Shown piece after piece: positions 14,645-25,891 of a stretch of DNA of 64,000 bases (position 1 is the first letter of the stretch; each line of letters starts with the position of its first letter). The position numbers and the translations under genes are program-made. Source of the stretch: Anseranas semipalmata (lineage: Eukaryota; Chordata; Aves; Anseriformes; Anseranatidae); the NCBI GenBank assembly GCA_013399115.1, contig VXAA01006036.1:130522-194521 (forward strand). The letters run 5' to 3'. Below the pieces are notes generated by a model. That model saw only the letters and a list, made by a program, of their open reading frames with translations. It ran no database searches and was not told the origin of the DNA.

Positions 14645-16043
14645 CATCATCTCTATCTACTAGATATTGTTTTTCTTAACCCTAGACAGTAAATAAATCA
14701 AGGGCTTTTTCCAGAAAGCAAAAAAATACAGTAAGGAGATCTGTGCTTAAATCTTAGAGGATTCTGTGTTTTTTTTAATATTGAAGTAACGCTTGCTCAG
14801 ATCGCAATAATGAATTTCTGGAATAATATATAAAATAATATACATAAGCATATTTGAGACTGAAGATATGACTTTAATCTGAATAGAATACAGGGTAGTA
14901 GCTTAACTTAAGTACAATGCATGGGAATAAACTTGCTTAATCATTCAGCAACTATGTTTTTTTTACCCACTATTTTTCTCCCTATCCCCCCCTCAAACTC
15001 CAGATTAAAGGGTTTCCTTCTCTTCCTTTGTTGGCATGATGAAATGAATATCTTTTGCACAGTATTTTTGTTGATAGCTACAAGAACCTTCTCTAAGCAA
15101 CTTCATTAAGTAGGTTATCTATAGTTTTAAGTTGCACTTTAAAACATTTCCTTAAATATTCTGCTTGGAAATTCCAACATATGTTAAGAATGTGCATAAT
15201 GTCATAGAAGACATACAAATACAGACACTATCATGAGCTGCCCAACAGAGTCTAAATGTCTATAGTACACATCATGATTGTAGCAGTCCTTAGTCAGTTT
15301 AAGATTACAGGCGCAGGTACACGACAACTCAGTTTGCTAGACCTACATACTATTTGTCAAGGTTCAAGAAAACCCTGTTTAGGGTTACAATAAACTTTAT
15401 AATTTAAGTATGAAACCCTTTAAGAAAGATTCACATGCATTGACAGCTTAACTGGATAGGTACACTTCCTTTTCTCTGTCACCTTAGTCCTTACAATAAA
15501 TGGATGCCCAGGAATTTGAGAGCACTTGCTGATTTATATACTTTGAGTATTAAAAAATTATTAAAATAAAATGAAACCAACAGTACTCTCCCATTCAGTG
15601 TTTTACATATAGTACCTGAATCAACCACCATGATAATTTTACTAGACTTTTTATAATGTTACATTTATAATTCCTTTTTTTGCCCCATAAAAACATGGAT
15701 ACAAATAAGTATTGGTGAAGAACTCTCAATATTTTAACTGTATGAAGGTCTTACATGTGCTTTAGATGTTGTCTCACTCCCAGTGAACCAAAACTTACAG
15801 ATTATCAATATTTGTTTAAGAACTGGGGCTTTGTAACAGTTCAGTGGATACATTCTTTACAATAATTAAATGCAGGAGAAAAAAAAGCCAGAAAGAAATT
15901 AAAAAATGTTGATAATTGCATGTTTTATCAACTTCTCTCAGTCACGCATTTCTCTGTACATGCTAAAAATAAGGCTTTAAAATACATTAAAAAAATGCAT
16001 TTCCAATGGATGTGAAAGATTAGTCATTGTTTATACAGTATTT
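14645..16043 (-). other. RASGRP1: RASGRP1 intron 2, proximal part
   Basis: AT-rich intronic DNA between two CR1 copies. No exon, RNA gene or repeat family was recognised. Confidence 0.55.
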
Positions 16044-16746
16044 CACAGAATCACAGAATCATTTAGGTTGGAAGAGACCTCCAAGATCACCTAATCCAAC
16101 CTATGACCTAACACTACCCAGTCCTCCACTAGACCATGTCACTAAGCTCTACATCTAAACGTCTTTTGAATACCTCCAGGGATGGTGACTCAACCACTTC
16201 CCTGAGCAGCCTATTCCAATGCCTCACAACCCTTTCAGTAAAGAAGTTTTTCCTAATATCCAACCTAAACCTCCCCTGGTGCAACTTTAGCCCATTCTCC
16301 CTTGTCCTATCACCTGGCGTGTGGGAGAAGAGACCAATCCCCACCTCACTACAGCCTCCTTTAAGGTACCTGTGGAGAGCGATAAGGTCACCCCTCAGCC
16401 TCCTCTTCTCCAGGCTAAACAACCCCAGCTCCCTCAGCTGTTCCTCACAGGACTTGTTCTCCAGACCCCTCACCGGCTTCATTTGGAAGCCCTTCTTTGG
16501 ACACGCTCCAGCACCTCCATGTCCTTCTTGTAGTGAGAGGCCCAAAACTGAACACAGGACTCGAGGTGCAGCCTCACCAGAGCCGAGTACAGGGGGACAA
16601 TCACTTCCCTAGTCCTGCTGGCCACACTGTTCCTGATACAAGCCAGGATGCTGTTGGCCTTCTTGGCCACCTGAGCACACTGCTGGCTCATATTCAGCCG
16701 GCTATCAACCAATACTCCCACGTCCTTCTCTGCCAGGCAGCTTTCC
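16044..16746 (-). mobile_element. CR1 LINE 3' fragment with frameshifted RT C-terminus
   Basis: A 5'-truncated CR1 in sense orientation to RASGRP1, about 0.8 kb downstream of the coding exon's donor. The 3' tail (tandem CACAGAAT on the plus strand) is at 16044-16059. ORF2 is in two frames. The 5' part (minus, 16748-16479) contains [18 protein letters not shown] sequence and ends VQRRASK-stop. The 3' part (minus, to 16129) runs [10 protein letters not shown] through [11 protein letters not shown] to a DMV terminus at the normal stop. The break is a 5-bp insertion at 16484-16488, shared with the 62-kb copy. Apart from this it is little decayed, so probably fairly recent. Plus-strand open frames over this region are antisense shadows. 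Confidence 0.95.
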
Positions 16747-17568
16747 ATTTATGTGCTGCAGCACTAGATCAGCACTATGTGTTACTATTTAACTACACAG
16801 ATTAATTATTTTAGAGGTGAGTGGGCGTTTGAGTACATTTAGTGTCTAAGGACTCTTACCCTGCAAGTAAACTTTGCAAGAGGCTTTCAGATTAGTTCAC
16901 AGTACTGAAAGATACAGTGTTAAACAAATGCATTACTTACAAAGTATTCAGAACCCTTTTGAGTGCTTTCAGTACTAACACATTTTAAAAATATAAAAAA
17001 TGAACGTGTTTCCTAATGAAAAAGATCAGAAAAGGAGACTAAAGATTTAGTGTTAAGGCAACAATCATCCTTGTCCACATGCTGCAATTCCTCTGGTAAA
17101 AAGAGAAATGAGTAACTCACAGGCTTAAAAAATATACAGCTGTGATTTTTATTTGGATTCTTTCTCTCTACTGACAGACAACTTTAAATCTGTACTGATA
17201 ACACAAAAAGCAATCCAATGTTACTCCACCTAGCTTAAAAATAGCTCATTTCAAAATGTTTAACATAAACATGTTTTTGACACATTATGAGCATATTACT
17301 GCATGTAGTAATTACTTGTTAAAAGTTTACCAAACTGATACTTGAAGGAACAAACAAACAAAAAAAAAAAAAAGGAAAAAAAAACGTAAACACATGGAAG
17401 TATAGGGATCAACAAACCCATAAAATATGCAGTTACCTACAGAATGCATAATGATCAGTCAAGCCTTTCTCCTTCTCTAGTAAATCAATGTAATTCACCA
17501 GTAAATGACCTAAAAGTAACCAGTACAGAAACATATTCATGCCATTCCAAAAACCTCCAGACACTCAC
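16747..17568 (-). other. RASGRP1: RASGRP1 intron 2, donor-proximal
   Basis: Intron sequence directly downstream, in gene sense, of the coding exon. It begins with GTGAGTGT (17568-17561, minus), a strong 5' splice site. A-rich tracts lie around 17351-17386. No other feature is seen. Confidence 0.8.
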
Positions 17569-17738
17569 CAAAAGACTGAATGCAGGTTTCAAGAAGATCT
17601 TCCAAAGTCGCCCCTTTGGCCAGGTGCCCCAGTGGCACCATTGTGACCTGGGTAAGATTTGAAAGGCTGGGACAATGACTGATCTGCTTCAGCTCAAGTG
17701 CTGATTCAGGGGCAGTGCTGCATCCTTGGGCAGGTTGC
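17569..17738 (-). CDS. RASGRP1: RASGRP1 coding exon 2 (RAS guanyl-releasing protein 1, N-terminal part)
   Basis: RASGRP1 is a guanine nucleotide exchange factor that loads Ras with GTP after diacylglycerol and calcium signals, notably in lymphocytes. It is known to have an N-terminal Ras exchanger motif, a CDC25 catalytic domain, EF hands and a C1 domain. Only the segment ahead of and entering the exchanger motif is here. On the minus strand a long pyrimidine tract ending TTCTTCTAG precedes base 17738. The exon is 170 bases, fully open as one base plus 56 codons plus one base, and ends at a GTGAGTGT donor. The product includes CPSLSNLTQVTMVPLGHLAK, then GATLEDLLETCIQSF and the first base of a likely Asp codon. 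This closely parallels the remembered mammalian RASGRP1 stretch [20 protein letters not shown]. The 32 codons before the internal Met (17641-17639) are more diverged, which fits the weakly conserved N-terminal tail. RASGRP3 or RASGRP4 are alternatives, but the GHLAKGA and preceding PSL..(I/L)TQ matches favour RASGRP1. Confidence 0.92.
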
Positions 17739-19552
17739 CTAGAAGAAAGAACAACAGCAAAGTAAGTACAAGATGAGTGAGTGGCAAATTTTACCCTGCA
17801 TGGAAAAGGGAGAGAGATTTAAAGGGCAATTAACTCCCAGTAGCTATGTTAGTGAAAGACATAGCCCTCCCACTTAATAAGTGCACCAAAGAGACTGCTC
17901 AGTAAATCGTTTTTTTTTTTTCCTGCTAAACACGGATTGTAGAGCACACAGTTANCACAGTTACAGAGCTCCTTGAATGATCTCTCATATTACCAGAAGT
18001 CTTACTTCTTTGCTTGAGAGTTATGTTTACATTACTATTTCAGCACAAGCTTAAGGGAAAAAAAAAAAAAAAAAAAACCCTACTTTTTAATTGTGTGTAC
18101 AAGCCCTGTAACAGGAATATTGTTACACAGTAATGTACCACCACACATTTGTGTGGTCACCAAAAGTGAAGGAGAAAAAAAAAAATTCTACTATAATCAA
18201 ATATTACACATTGGAAAAAGACAGACTAGCTTTATTAATAGTGATTTTCCAAGTGAAATTAAAGTACCCAAAATATCAGTGCAACTTTACAGCAGAGCAT
18301 TTTACAATTAAAAAAAATCTGATGAGTTTGTATCCATTCTACACTATTATTTCCTATTAAATTGTTTTAAAATGCTTTTATTATTAAAGGCTTACAACTT
18401 TAAAAGAGACCAAAATAAAGCAAGTATCTAGTTTTAGGCTTGTATTTTGCTCATATTATCATGTCTCAGAGTTTAAGAATGTGTATGCTTACAGGTAATA
18501 TTAAAGGCTGTTCATTGTTTGCATACGTGTTCATCATTCTGTATGAAATATTACAGAGTGAATATTATGAAGAGTTCTGAAACATTTGCACCTACAAATA
18601 ACAGGAACTACTTCAAAATGTGACTGGAGAGCATGACCATATTGCTCACAAAAGGACATCAGCCACTGCTGTTTCAATAAAACTTGGGCTTATTTCAGAG
18701 AATTTACGCTCCACAGCCTTCCTAAGCAAGTTACTGCAGCATCTTTAAGCTGCTATCTTAAGCCTTCATACAACTTTTCTCAGAGCACTATGCAAAACTT
18801 TTTATTGATAAACTGACAGTCCTGAGAAGAAAAGGCATAGAAATTTATCCAGTGTGCATATTACATACAGACAGAGACGGTAAAGACACCAGCACCCCAT
18901 ACAGGCAATCCTGAGCGAACTTGGAAATATGGACACCTAATGAAGACAGACTGGACTCTACCTCATGTCAGTGAGTTTCAAGCCTTTTCTTAAATTTCTG
19001 ACTCACTTCCATGCTGGAAAAGCCATGAAACTGCACATGATGCCGTTCACAACCCACATAGTCAGCAAAACACAGACCTGATTCTGCAGGGGTAGTGACC
19101 ATCACCCAACTCTCCTACACTAAATCTGCCACTGGCTATGCAAAGAATTTTCTGTTCCCTTCCGCCTTTCTCTAAATTTCCCTCTTCGCTTTGTGATCTG
19201 ACTTCCTGTTCTCACGTAAAAGAGCAAGAGCCTGATTAGTTTTCAGCGTTCCCTTTTTACAAGCTTAACCAACACCCCTCCCTCCTAACTCCATTCCTGG
19301 CCTCTTCAGCGCAGGGCAGAGGATGCTAGCGATGCAGCAGGAGCAAAGTCAGAGTTACAGCGGGAGATATTTTAGGTCTTGGCAACAGAGCCAATACTGA
19401 ACAGTGTACAAAAGCAAAACCGCCCGCAGCCCAAAAACCAAAAGTTCACGATGACACCGCGGCCCCCTTGGCAACGCGGCACGGGCGAGACTCAGCGAGC
19501 GAACCCACCCGAGCGCGACGGCTGGCTGGCGGCTCCCCGCGCGGCCGTTCTG
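17739..19552 (-). other. RASGRP1: RASGRP1 intron 1 (visible part)
   Basis: This lies between the exon 2 acceptor and the assembly gap. The exon 2 polypyrimidine tract and AG are at about 17739-17762. A run of 20 A (18058-18077) and an N (17955) are present. GC content rises sharply from about 19450 as the CpG island is entered. The exon 1 donor is not visible and should lie in the gap. The GC-rich bases 19450-19552 are probably intron, although a longer exon 1 cannot be excluded. Confidence 0.8.
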
Positions 19553-19922
19553 NNNNNNNNNNNNNNNNNNNNNNNNNNNNNNNNNNNNNNNNNNNNNNNN
19601 NNNNNNNNNNNNNNNNNNNNNNNNNNNNNNNNNNNNNNNNNNNNNNNNNNNNNNNNNNNNNNNNNNNNNNNNNNNNNNNNNNNNNNNNNNNNNNNNNNNN
19701 NNNNNNNNNNNNNNNNNNNNNNNNNNNNNNNNNNNNNNNNNNNNNNNNNNNNNNNNNNNNNNNNNNNNNNNNNNNNNNNNNNNNNNNNNNNNNNNNNNNN
19801 NNNNNNNNNNNNNNNNNNNNNNNNNNNNNNNNNNNNNNNNNNNNNNNNNNNNNNNNNNNNNNNNNNNNNNNNNNNNNNNNNNNNNNNNNNNNNNNNNNNN
19901 NNNNNNNNNNNNNNNNNNNNNN
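19553..19922. other. Assembly gap (370 N) inside RASGRP1 exon 1 / intron 1
   Basis: A run of 370 unresolved bases in the most GC-rich part of the window, a common failure site in avian assemblies. The true length is unknown. It removes the end of exon 1 coding sequence and the intron 1 donor. Open frames that cross it are artefacts of translating N. Confidence 0.99.
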
Positions 19923-19939
19923 TTCCCCAGGGTCCCCAT
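19923..19939 (-). CDS. RASGRP1: RASGRP1 exon 1, start codon and first codons (truncated by gap)
   Basis: On the minus strand the 17 bases from 19939 down to the gap read M-G-T-L-G and then AA, the first two bases of a Lys or Asn codon. As I remember it, mammalian RASGRP1 begins MGTLGK, so this appears to be the annotated initiation site. The context is good: G at -3 and G at +4. Aligning exon 2 with the remembered mammalian protein suggests exon 1 codes for only about a dozen residues, so perhaps 20 coding bases and the donor are missing in the gap. Five residues alone would be weak evidence. Their position in a CpG island about 2.2 kb upstream of a matching exon 2 on the same strand makes the call strong. 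Confidence 0.85.
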
Positions 19940-20307
19940 GTCGCTGCTAGCCTCGGCTCCGCCGCCCGGCCGGCTCCGCCAGGGCCGCGGGGCGCGGGGC
20001 TGCGTGGGGCGGAGGAGGACGGGGGAGCGGGGCGGCCCCGCGCATCGCCTCCTCCCGCCCCGCCGCTCCCCCGCTCCCGTCGCGCCTCAGGAGCCCGAAA
20101 CCGATCGAGCGGGGCAGCCGCCACCCGTGACGAGCGAAGGCGAAGATCTTATCGGCAGAAGGAAGTGCTGAGCCGCGGGGCCGCTCTTCCCCGAAGCCGC
20201 CGGATTTACCAGGTACCGACACGCGGGCTCCTGCCCGCCGTGCCCGGCTCTAGCGCGGCCGCGACACTTTCCGCGGCGCGGCTCCGGCCCGGCAGCGCCG
20301 GCTCGCG

Positions 20308-20323
20308 CTCTCTCTCTCTCTCT
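20308..20323. repeat. (CT)8 microsatellite in the promoter
   Basis: Eight CT units, read as GA on the RASGRP1 sense strand, about 370 bases upstream of the start codon. It may fall in the 5' UTR or the core promoter. GA tracts near CpG-island promoters often keep chromatin open, but no such role can be shown here. Confidence 0.9.
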
Positions 20324-20579
20324 GGGCCGCCCCCAGGGGCTGGACCTGCCGGCGCCCACGCGTGCCCCGCGGCAACCGCCGCGCCCGAGCACGGTCCCGC
20401 GTGGGGCTGGCCGAGGACAGCCGCTGCCGCGGCACATGGGAGGGCCGGGGGGGGACGGTGTCACAACCCCAGCCCCTCGCGAGAGAAGGGCCGGTACCGC
20501 GGGCGTGACACCCCGGCCCCCCCGGCTGCGTGACTGCGGGTGGGGTGGACCCACGCGCGTCCCGGGCCCGCGCGCGCTG

Positions 20580-20584
20580 ATTGG
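20580..20584 (-). promoter_or_regulatory. CCAAT box
   Basis: ATTGG on the plus strand within CTGATTGGCTGG gives CCAAT with good NF-Y flanks on the minus strand. NF-Y sites usually sit 60-100 bases upstream of a start site, which would place one RASGRP1 start near 20480-20520. That placement is inference. NF-Y works in both orientations, so the box could also serve a divergent transcript. Confidence 0.55.
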
Positions 20585-20830
20585 CTGGCCCTCCAACGGC
20601 CGGCGGNCGGGCGCCGGGCGCGGCACCGGGCAGGCAGCGCCCGGCAGAAGCGCGGCGAGACGGTGTCTGAGGAAGGTTCTCCCCGCGCTGCGGGCGGCTG
20701 GGGGTAGAGGCGTGCGCGGACGCTGGGCGGGCGCGAAGCTGGGGTTCCTACATCGGCAGCTACTGCTCTAAGGCCCGTGCGCTAGCTGCCGCCGCGCACC
20801 GTCCCTCTGGTTTGACCGTGGCGATCCCTA

Positions 20831-23800
20831 ATGCTTGCGCTACTAACTGCCCCGTTTTGGCCATTAATAGAAGAGAGAAAAGAAACTCCGTCGCTTCTGA
20901 GAAGAAATGACCGGGCAGGAAATCTGAAAGGTCAGACACATCACGTGTAACTTAGTTGGACCAATTGGTCTTGCACTGAGAAATACAATCACCTGAGCGG
21001 TACAGAAGTCACGGGTCACTAGGCTCCATTATTTTGAGAGCTCAGTTTATGTTATGGAAGGTTACTTGGGCACCGTATGCTGCTGTACCTCACACTGAGG
21101 TCCACATGGTTTTCATAAACCGTTTCTTTAACCAGCACGATTCAGATACTCAGAATAATTTGCTGCCAACAACCAGGGCACACTTCTCTTTAGGTCTCCA
21201 AATGATCAAATTCACAAAGGAAGTAGCTCGCTGGTGTTTTCTCAGGTGCGGTGGTAATTACCACTACCACCATGAGCTGTGCAAACCTGACTGGCTGTGC
21301 AGAAGACTTGCAGGTGAAAGGAAAAACCCTGCATGCAACTGGAAATCACATTAGTGATTCGGCAGGTGACATTCCTCTGAGTAAGTAGTGAGCTCATGCC
21401 CAGCTTGAAGATCACTGTGGTTTATGAAACACAAATGCATAAATATATATCCAAGATCACAAGTCATGTCATCTGTCATGTTCTCTGTAGCACCTGTGTT
21501 GTTAAGCCCATATGCTGGCCCAATTCTACTTCAGACAAGTACATCCCAGCTATCTTTGCTTTTTCTTTAACTGCAATTTCCTTGAGAAGTTCGTGTACAT
21601 GCATACACACAAATAAATGGGGGCTTGACAGAAGGAATACTCTACAGCTTTGTGGTCAGAAGGTAATCCGTAAGCAAATCTTACACAATCTTAACTTAAA
21701 TGCCTGTATAGCAGCCTGACATACTGATCCTGGGATATAACATTCTCCAGGTGAAATGGTCTCCTGCTGTAAAGTACACGCACACCTGTTTTGTGTGCTC
21801 AGAAGATCAGAGACTTGCTCTGTGGAGGGGCAAGATAATTATTTTTTCTCAGAGCTTCTATCAGTAGATGATTACTTTACAATAGAACTTATGGAGCCAT
21901 GCTAACAGCGTTGCAAGAAGACTATTATGGCTAGGATGGGCCATATTGCTCCTGAGGGAACATGACTGATTCAGAATTTTTATACTGTTGTGTTCCAATC
22001 CCTGGAATATCTTGCAGTAATTAAAACTCACAAATTGGATTTTACCATTGGAACTGAGTGAAGGCACCTACTTACTGCCTCAGAGCAAGCCAGCTCTTTG
22101 AAGTTCTGCTGTACTTTTTCTCTTCAAGTTAGCTGAGTTCACAAACTTAGCTTGGCCTCCAAGTGGTGTAAGAATAATTTTCTTAAGCTGTTCTTTCATA
22201 TCTACTTTAAGCTCATTTAATTTCCCTTCTTTCCTGGGTCCTGCTCTTTGCAATGGGCCAGCTAGTAGAGCTGTACAACCAAACAGTGAGTTGCATGCAA
22301 AAATTAATCAAGGAAAAAACCCCACCCCAACAATAGATGATGCACGTTCTGCCTTATCAATTCTTTCATTCATTTCACCACCCACTCACATTAGCTCAAG
22401 TGCCACAACCAATCAAAGGTAAGAGAGCAAGACCACACATTTTTCCAGTAGCTTTCACTTAGATCTATTTACTTAGATCATTGTGAAATCACAGCCTGAT
22501 TACAAAGGCTCTTAGATGTCCTTGTGGAATGATGAATGAAGAGGCTCCTTGGCACTGACAGTGGACCCTGCTGGGTGGTGGGGTCAGCAGACAACATTAG
22601 GAAGGCAAGCCAGATAATCTAGTGTGGGAAGCAATTCCAGGGAAGGAGAAGAGATTGCAATTGGAAAGGACAGCACATAGAAGCTATGAAGAGCTCCTGC
22701 TGGATCAATGTGTATTATGCTAAAAAGTAGTAATCAGAATCATTGGGTTTAACAAGTTCTCTTCAGTTAGGGACTGCTAGCAATTGCACGTGGGGAGAAA
22801 AAAAAAAAAAAAAAAAAAAGCTTTTATCTGAGCTGTGGTATGCCAGAGGTGTGGCTATCCTGTGTGATCAGCTGATACAAATAGCAGCCCTAATGAGGGC
22901 ACCACCTTAATGTGCTTCCCTATTATAACTGAAGTCTGTAGCTGTTAGAGCAGTTTTTCTTAAAATGAATGTTCATTTCTGTTGCAGCTAGTAGAGCACT
23001 TCTAGTGTCTTGTTCCAAGCCTGGGTCATAACTTTTCATCAGGATTATCTAGACTTTGGTATTTCTGTTTTCAGAAAGTTGCAGTGTTAGTGGAGATTTT
23101 GGTCTCATAACCCTGTTGAGGTTATTAGGCAGTGGTAATTCCCTTGGCTGTTTTTTTCCTGATGCAGCTGTGTCACAGGGGCCAGAGATGGAATGTCCAT
23201 TTTCTAAAGCAATGTGACGTACAGCAGAGTTAGTTTTTGTGACTTTGCCACATGTATCGTGATACCAATATCCTCTTTCAGTGGTGCATGTTCTGGGGCA
23301 ACTTTTTGGACAGCTATAGCTTTCATTTATAAGGAGGAGGCAATAAAACTCCTAGTTGTGATTGCAGAATGGGACCTGAAAGTATGACACTAGGATTCAG
23401 AGAGTGGATAGCAAATTAAGAGGAATGTGAATTGTTTTTTATTTTTATTTTTTTAAAGGTGATTTTTAAGTCAGGTTGAAAAAGACTGGACTAATCTTAT
23501 TTGAGTGCTTTGGGTTGTCAATAAGGTATCTGTGGGGCTCCACCTTTTCTGCGAGAACAGAAGTAACTAAGAGCACCCAGTAGCCGCTGCCTCCTTATGT
23601 TTAAGGACCATATGTTTGTATACATTATATGTAAGACACCTTAAAAAATTAATAGCTGTGCTACTAATAAGTCTGTCTATCTAATCTAGCTCTGTACTGA
23701 TGTTTCTGCTGTCAAGACTGCTTCTGCCAAACTGTTCAACATCCAGTAGTGAGCCTTGAGTAAAGTCCCCACTGTGAGGACTTTAGAAAGTCAATACAAA

Positions 23801-25891
23801 TGAATTGATTCTGCGTGTGTCTTGGGAGACCTTGAAAATACGTAAGGTAATATTACTTTTAGAATTGAAGATGTAAGACAGACTAAATACAACTGATTTT
23901 CTTTTATCTGTATACCTTTAAGCACAATGTGGGGGGGACGTCAGTGAAAAATGTGTGAAATTATATAAAGCAGTGCTATACACCATCCCATGCCTAATGG
24001 TATATATTTTATTACAGTCCTCATACAGAAAATGTTTGTGTATCTTCTAGGTGAACGAATGCCATATATGAAAATCTTTGATGATATCAGCTTGAATGAT
24101 AAACTAGTCCGCTAGCATTCCATTACTGGAAATGCCTTTTTTCTGTTACACAGATTCTTTATTTTGAAGCTTTCTGTTATCATTCATGCTTAAGGTCTGG
24201 TACGGTACTTCACCCATCTGAGACAAAGCTGAATGCCAGAAAAGTAGCGTAGTATGTGCAAAGGTATTTAAAATGATCACAGTGTAAAAAAGCTAAGAAT
24301 TGCCATGCCCGAGTAGATGGTACCCACTATATATAGGTCTGTGGTAACTCTCTCATGTAAGACAGTTTGTCTGTAAAATCTTCTGAATCTTTCATGTTTT
24401 CAAGGGTGCCTCTAGTGCTTTTTTTAAAAATAGTAGAAGTAATTATCTAATGTGAGGCTTGCTTCTTGTGAAAATGTCACTGGTGTGGTAGCATAAGCAA
24501 CTGACTACAACAGTTTAATAGAGCCCAGTTGTATTTAAACTGGACTTGCCTTTTTTTTTTTAGGCTTGCAAACACACATTGTTCATAGGAAGCATCAAAT
24601 AAATATTCTGTTCTATGGCTGAGTTTATGTCCACATCATCTTAATATTATGTAGTAAAATCCTGTATTGCTGCAGGTTTCTATATGGTAAGACACTTGTC
24701 TGTAAATGAATTAATATCCCAGATCAGTGAATGGGAATATACAGCATGTAGATCTTCTGAAACAGTTTGAAGATCAGAACCAAGTTATTTTAAAATGCTT
24801 CCTCAAGTAAATTCTGTGTTCCTTCAAAGGGCAAATAAAGGAGCACTGACTTATAGTATGATAGCTTAATATTCTTACATTTATGTCTGATTACTCTCTA
24901 CATTGTATAACTCCTGAAGATTCAGTAGATTTCTTTGATAAGAGCTAATGATTTCAGTAATTTCTTGTGGCTGATGTTTTTTCGAAGTTACCCCAAAACA
25001 AAACCTACTAATGATTTCAGTAGTTTCATGTGGCTGATGTTTTTTTTTCAGTTACCCCAAAACAAAACCTATGCTCTGTGTTTGGATTAAATTTTTTTTC
25101 TAGAAATTGGGTCTACTGGAAAAAACAAACAAAAACAAACAAAACAAACAAAAAAAAACCAAAACTGACACTAGAACAATGGCAATCTTTCCCTGTGTTT
25201 TGGTGATTTTAAGGATCTTTATGCACTGAGCAGTCCTTTTATGTTCTCCCAGTATAAGCAGCCACTCTCCATATCCAGGTAACTAACAAACCACCTGCCT
25301 GTGTGCATCAGGAAAGCGTAAGTGATTCCTACTAACAGGACCATGGCTTACGAAAGGATCCTTTAAGGCAAACATGGCCCAATTGTAAAAACTCTTGGGG
25401 CTTGGCATTTAAAGCAAATGACATTAAACATGATGGAAAAGAGACAATTCATGTAGAATTCGTGTAAGAGCAAAAGGAGAAGCTTAGGAAAATTGTCAGA
25501 TGGATCTCAAACCACTAGCAAACACTTCTCTGCAGAACCTAGAGTAGAATATGGAGTACCAGGGTCTCCCTGGTTTGGGATTCTGCCAGAGCATTTCATA
25601 GGTATTTGCCAGCCATGAATTCCCCACCACCCTCAGTGAACGCTCAGGCTGATCATTACAGCTACTGTGAGTCATTTTGTCAGTTCAAGTGCCTCAGGTC
25701 CGTGGGATGGATTGAATTATTCCAGTCCTAGTAATGATCCATGTGGGTGTGAACATGCCACACAATGGAACATCTGTGGTTTTGAGTCTTGGCAAGACAG
25801 TTTGTAGGTAAAGGCAATATCTTCTATCAGACCAGCCAGTACAGTTGCAAAAAGGCAAGGTTTAGGGTAGGCTTGAAGAGGGTTTCTGCAG
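20831..25891. other. Intergenic DNA upstream of RASGRP1
   Basis: No gene recognised. Open frames at 21034-21354 and 21396-21719 are about 106 codons long and lack recognisable domains. A run of 22 A lies at 22798-22819, and an A-rich AAAC tract at about 25121-25159. The main structure is a tandem duplication at 24945-25071, listed separately. Confidence 0.6.
24945..25071. repeat. Two-copy tandem duplication (~63 bp unit)
   Basis: Copy 1 (24945-25007) and copy 2 (25008-25071) both start CTAATGATTTCAGTA and end GTTACCCCAAAACAAAACCT. They differ at only a few positions, mainly in the T-run (TTTTTTCGAA versus TTTTTTTTTC). This looks like a fairly recent local duplication. Confidence 0.93.

Larger units (their letters stand above)
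19450..20830. promoter_or_regulatory. RASGRP1: CpG island with RASGRP1 promoter and 5' UTR
   Basis: An abrupt GC- and CpG-rich block in otherwise AT-rich DNA, interrupted by the gap. It surrounds the RASGRP1 start codon, so transcription should begin to its right and run leftward. Visible elements include several GC boxes of the GGGGCGG/CCGCCCC type (about 20004-20065), a GATAAG on the minus strand (20153-20148), a (CT)8 tract (20308-20323) that is GA on the gene strand, and a CCAAT box on the minus strand (20584-20580). I see no convincing TATA box. The layout fits a broad CpG-island promoter. The exact start site cannot be read from sequence, and divergent plus-strand transcription is possible. 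Confidence 0.85.

Noticed and set aside
16136..16805. Plus-strand frames opposite the 16-kb CR1
   Set aside because: Antisense shadows of CR1 ORF2. The same antisense peptides recur opposite the 44 and 62-kb copies.
1..17568. Search for RASGRP1 exon 3
   Set aside because: No minus-strand segment with a phase-matched acceptor and the expected exchanger-motif residues was recognised, so none is reported.
19355..20533. Long open frames (160-384 codons) across the CpG island and gap
   Set aside because: Most of their length is translated N or GC-rich sequence with few stop codons. Only the MGTLG start at 19939 on the minus strand is supported, by agreement with exon 2.
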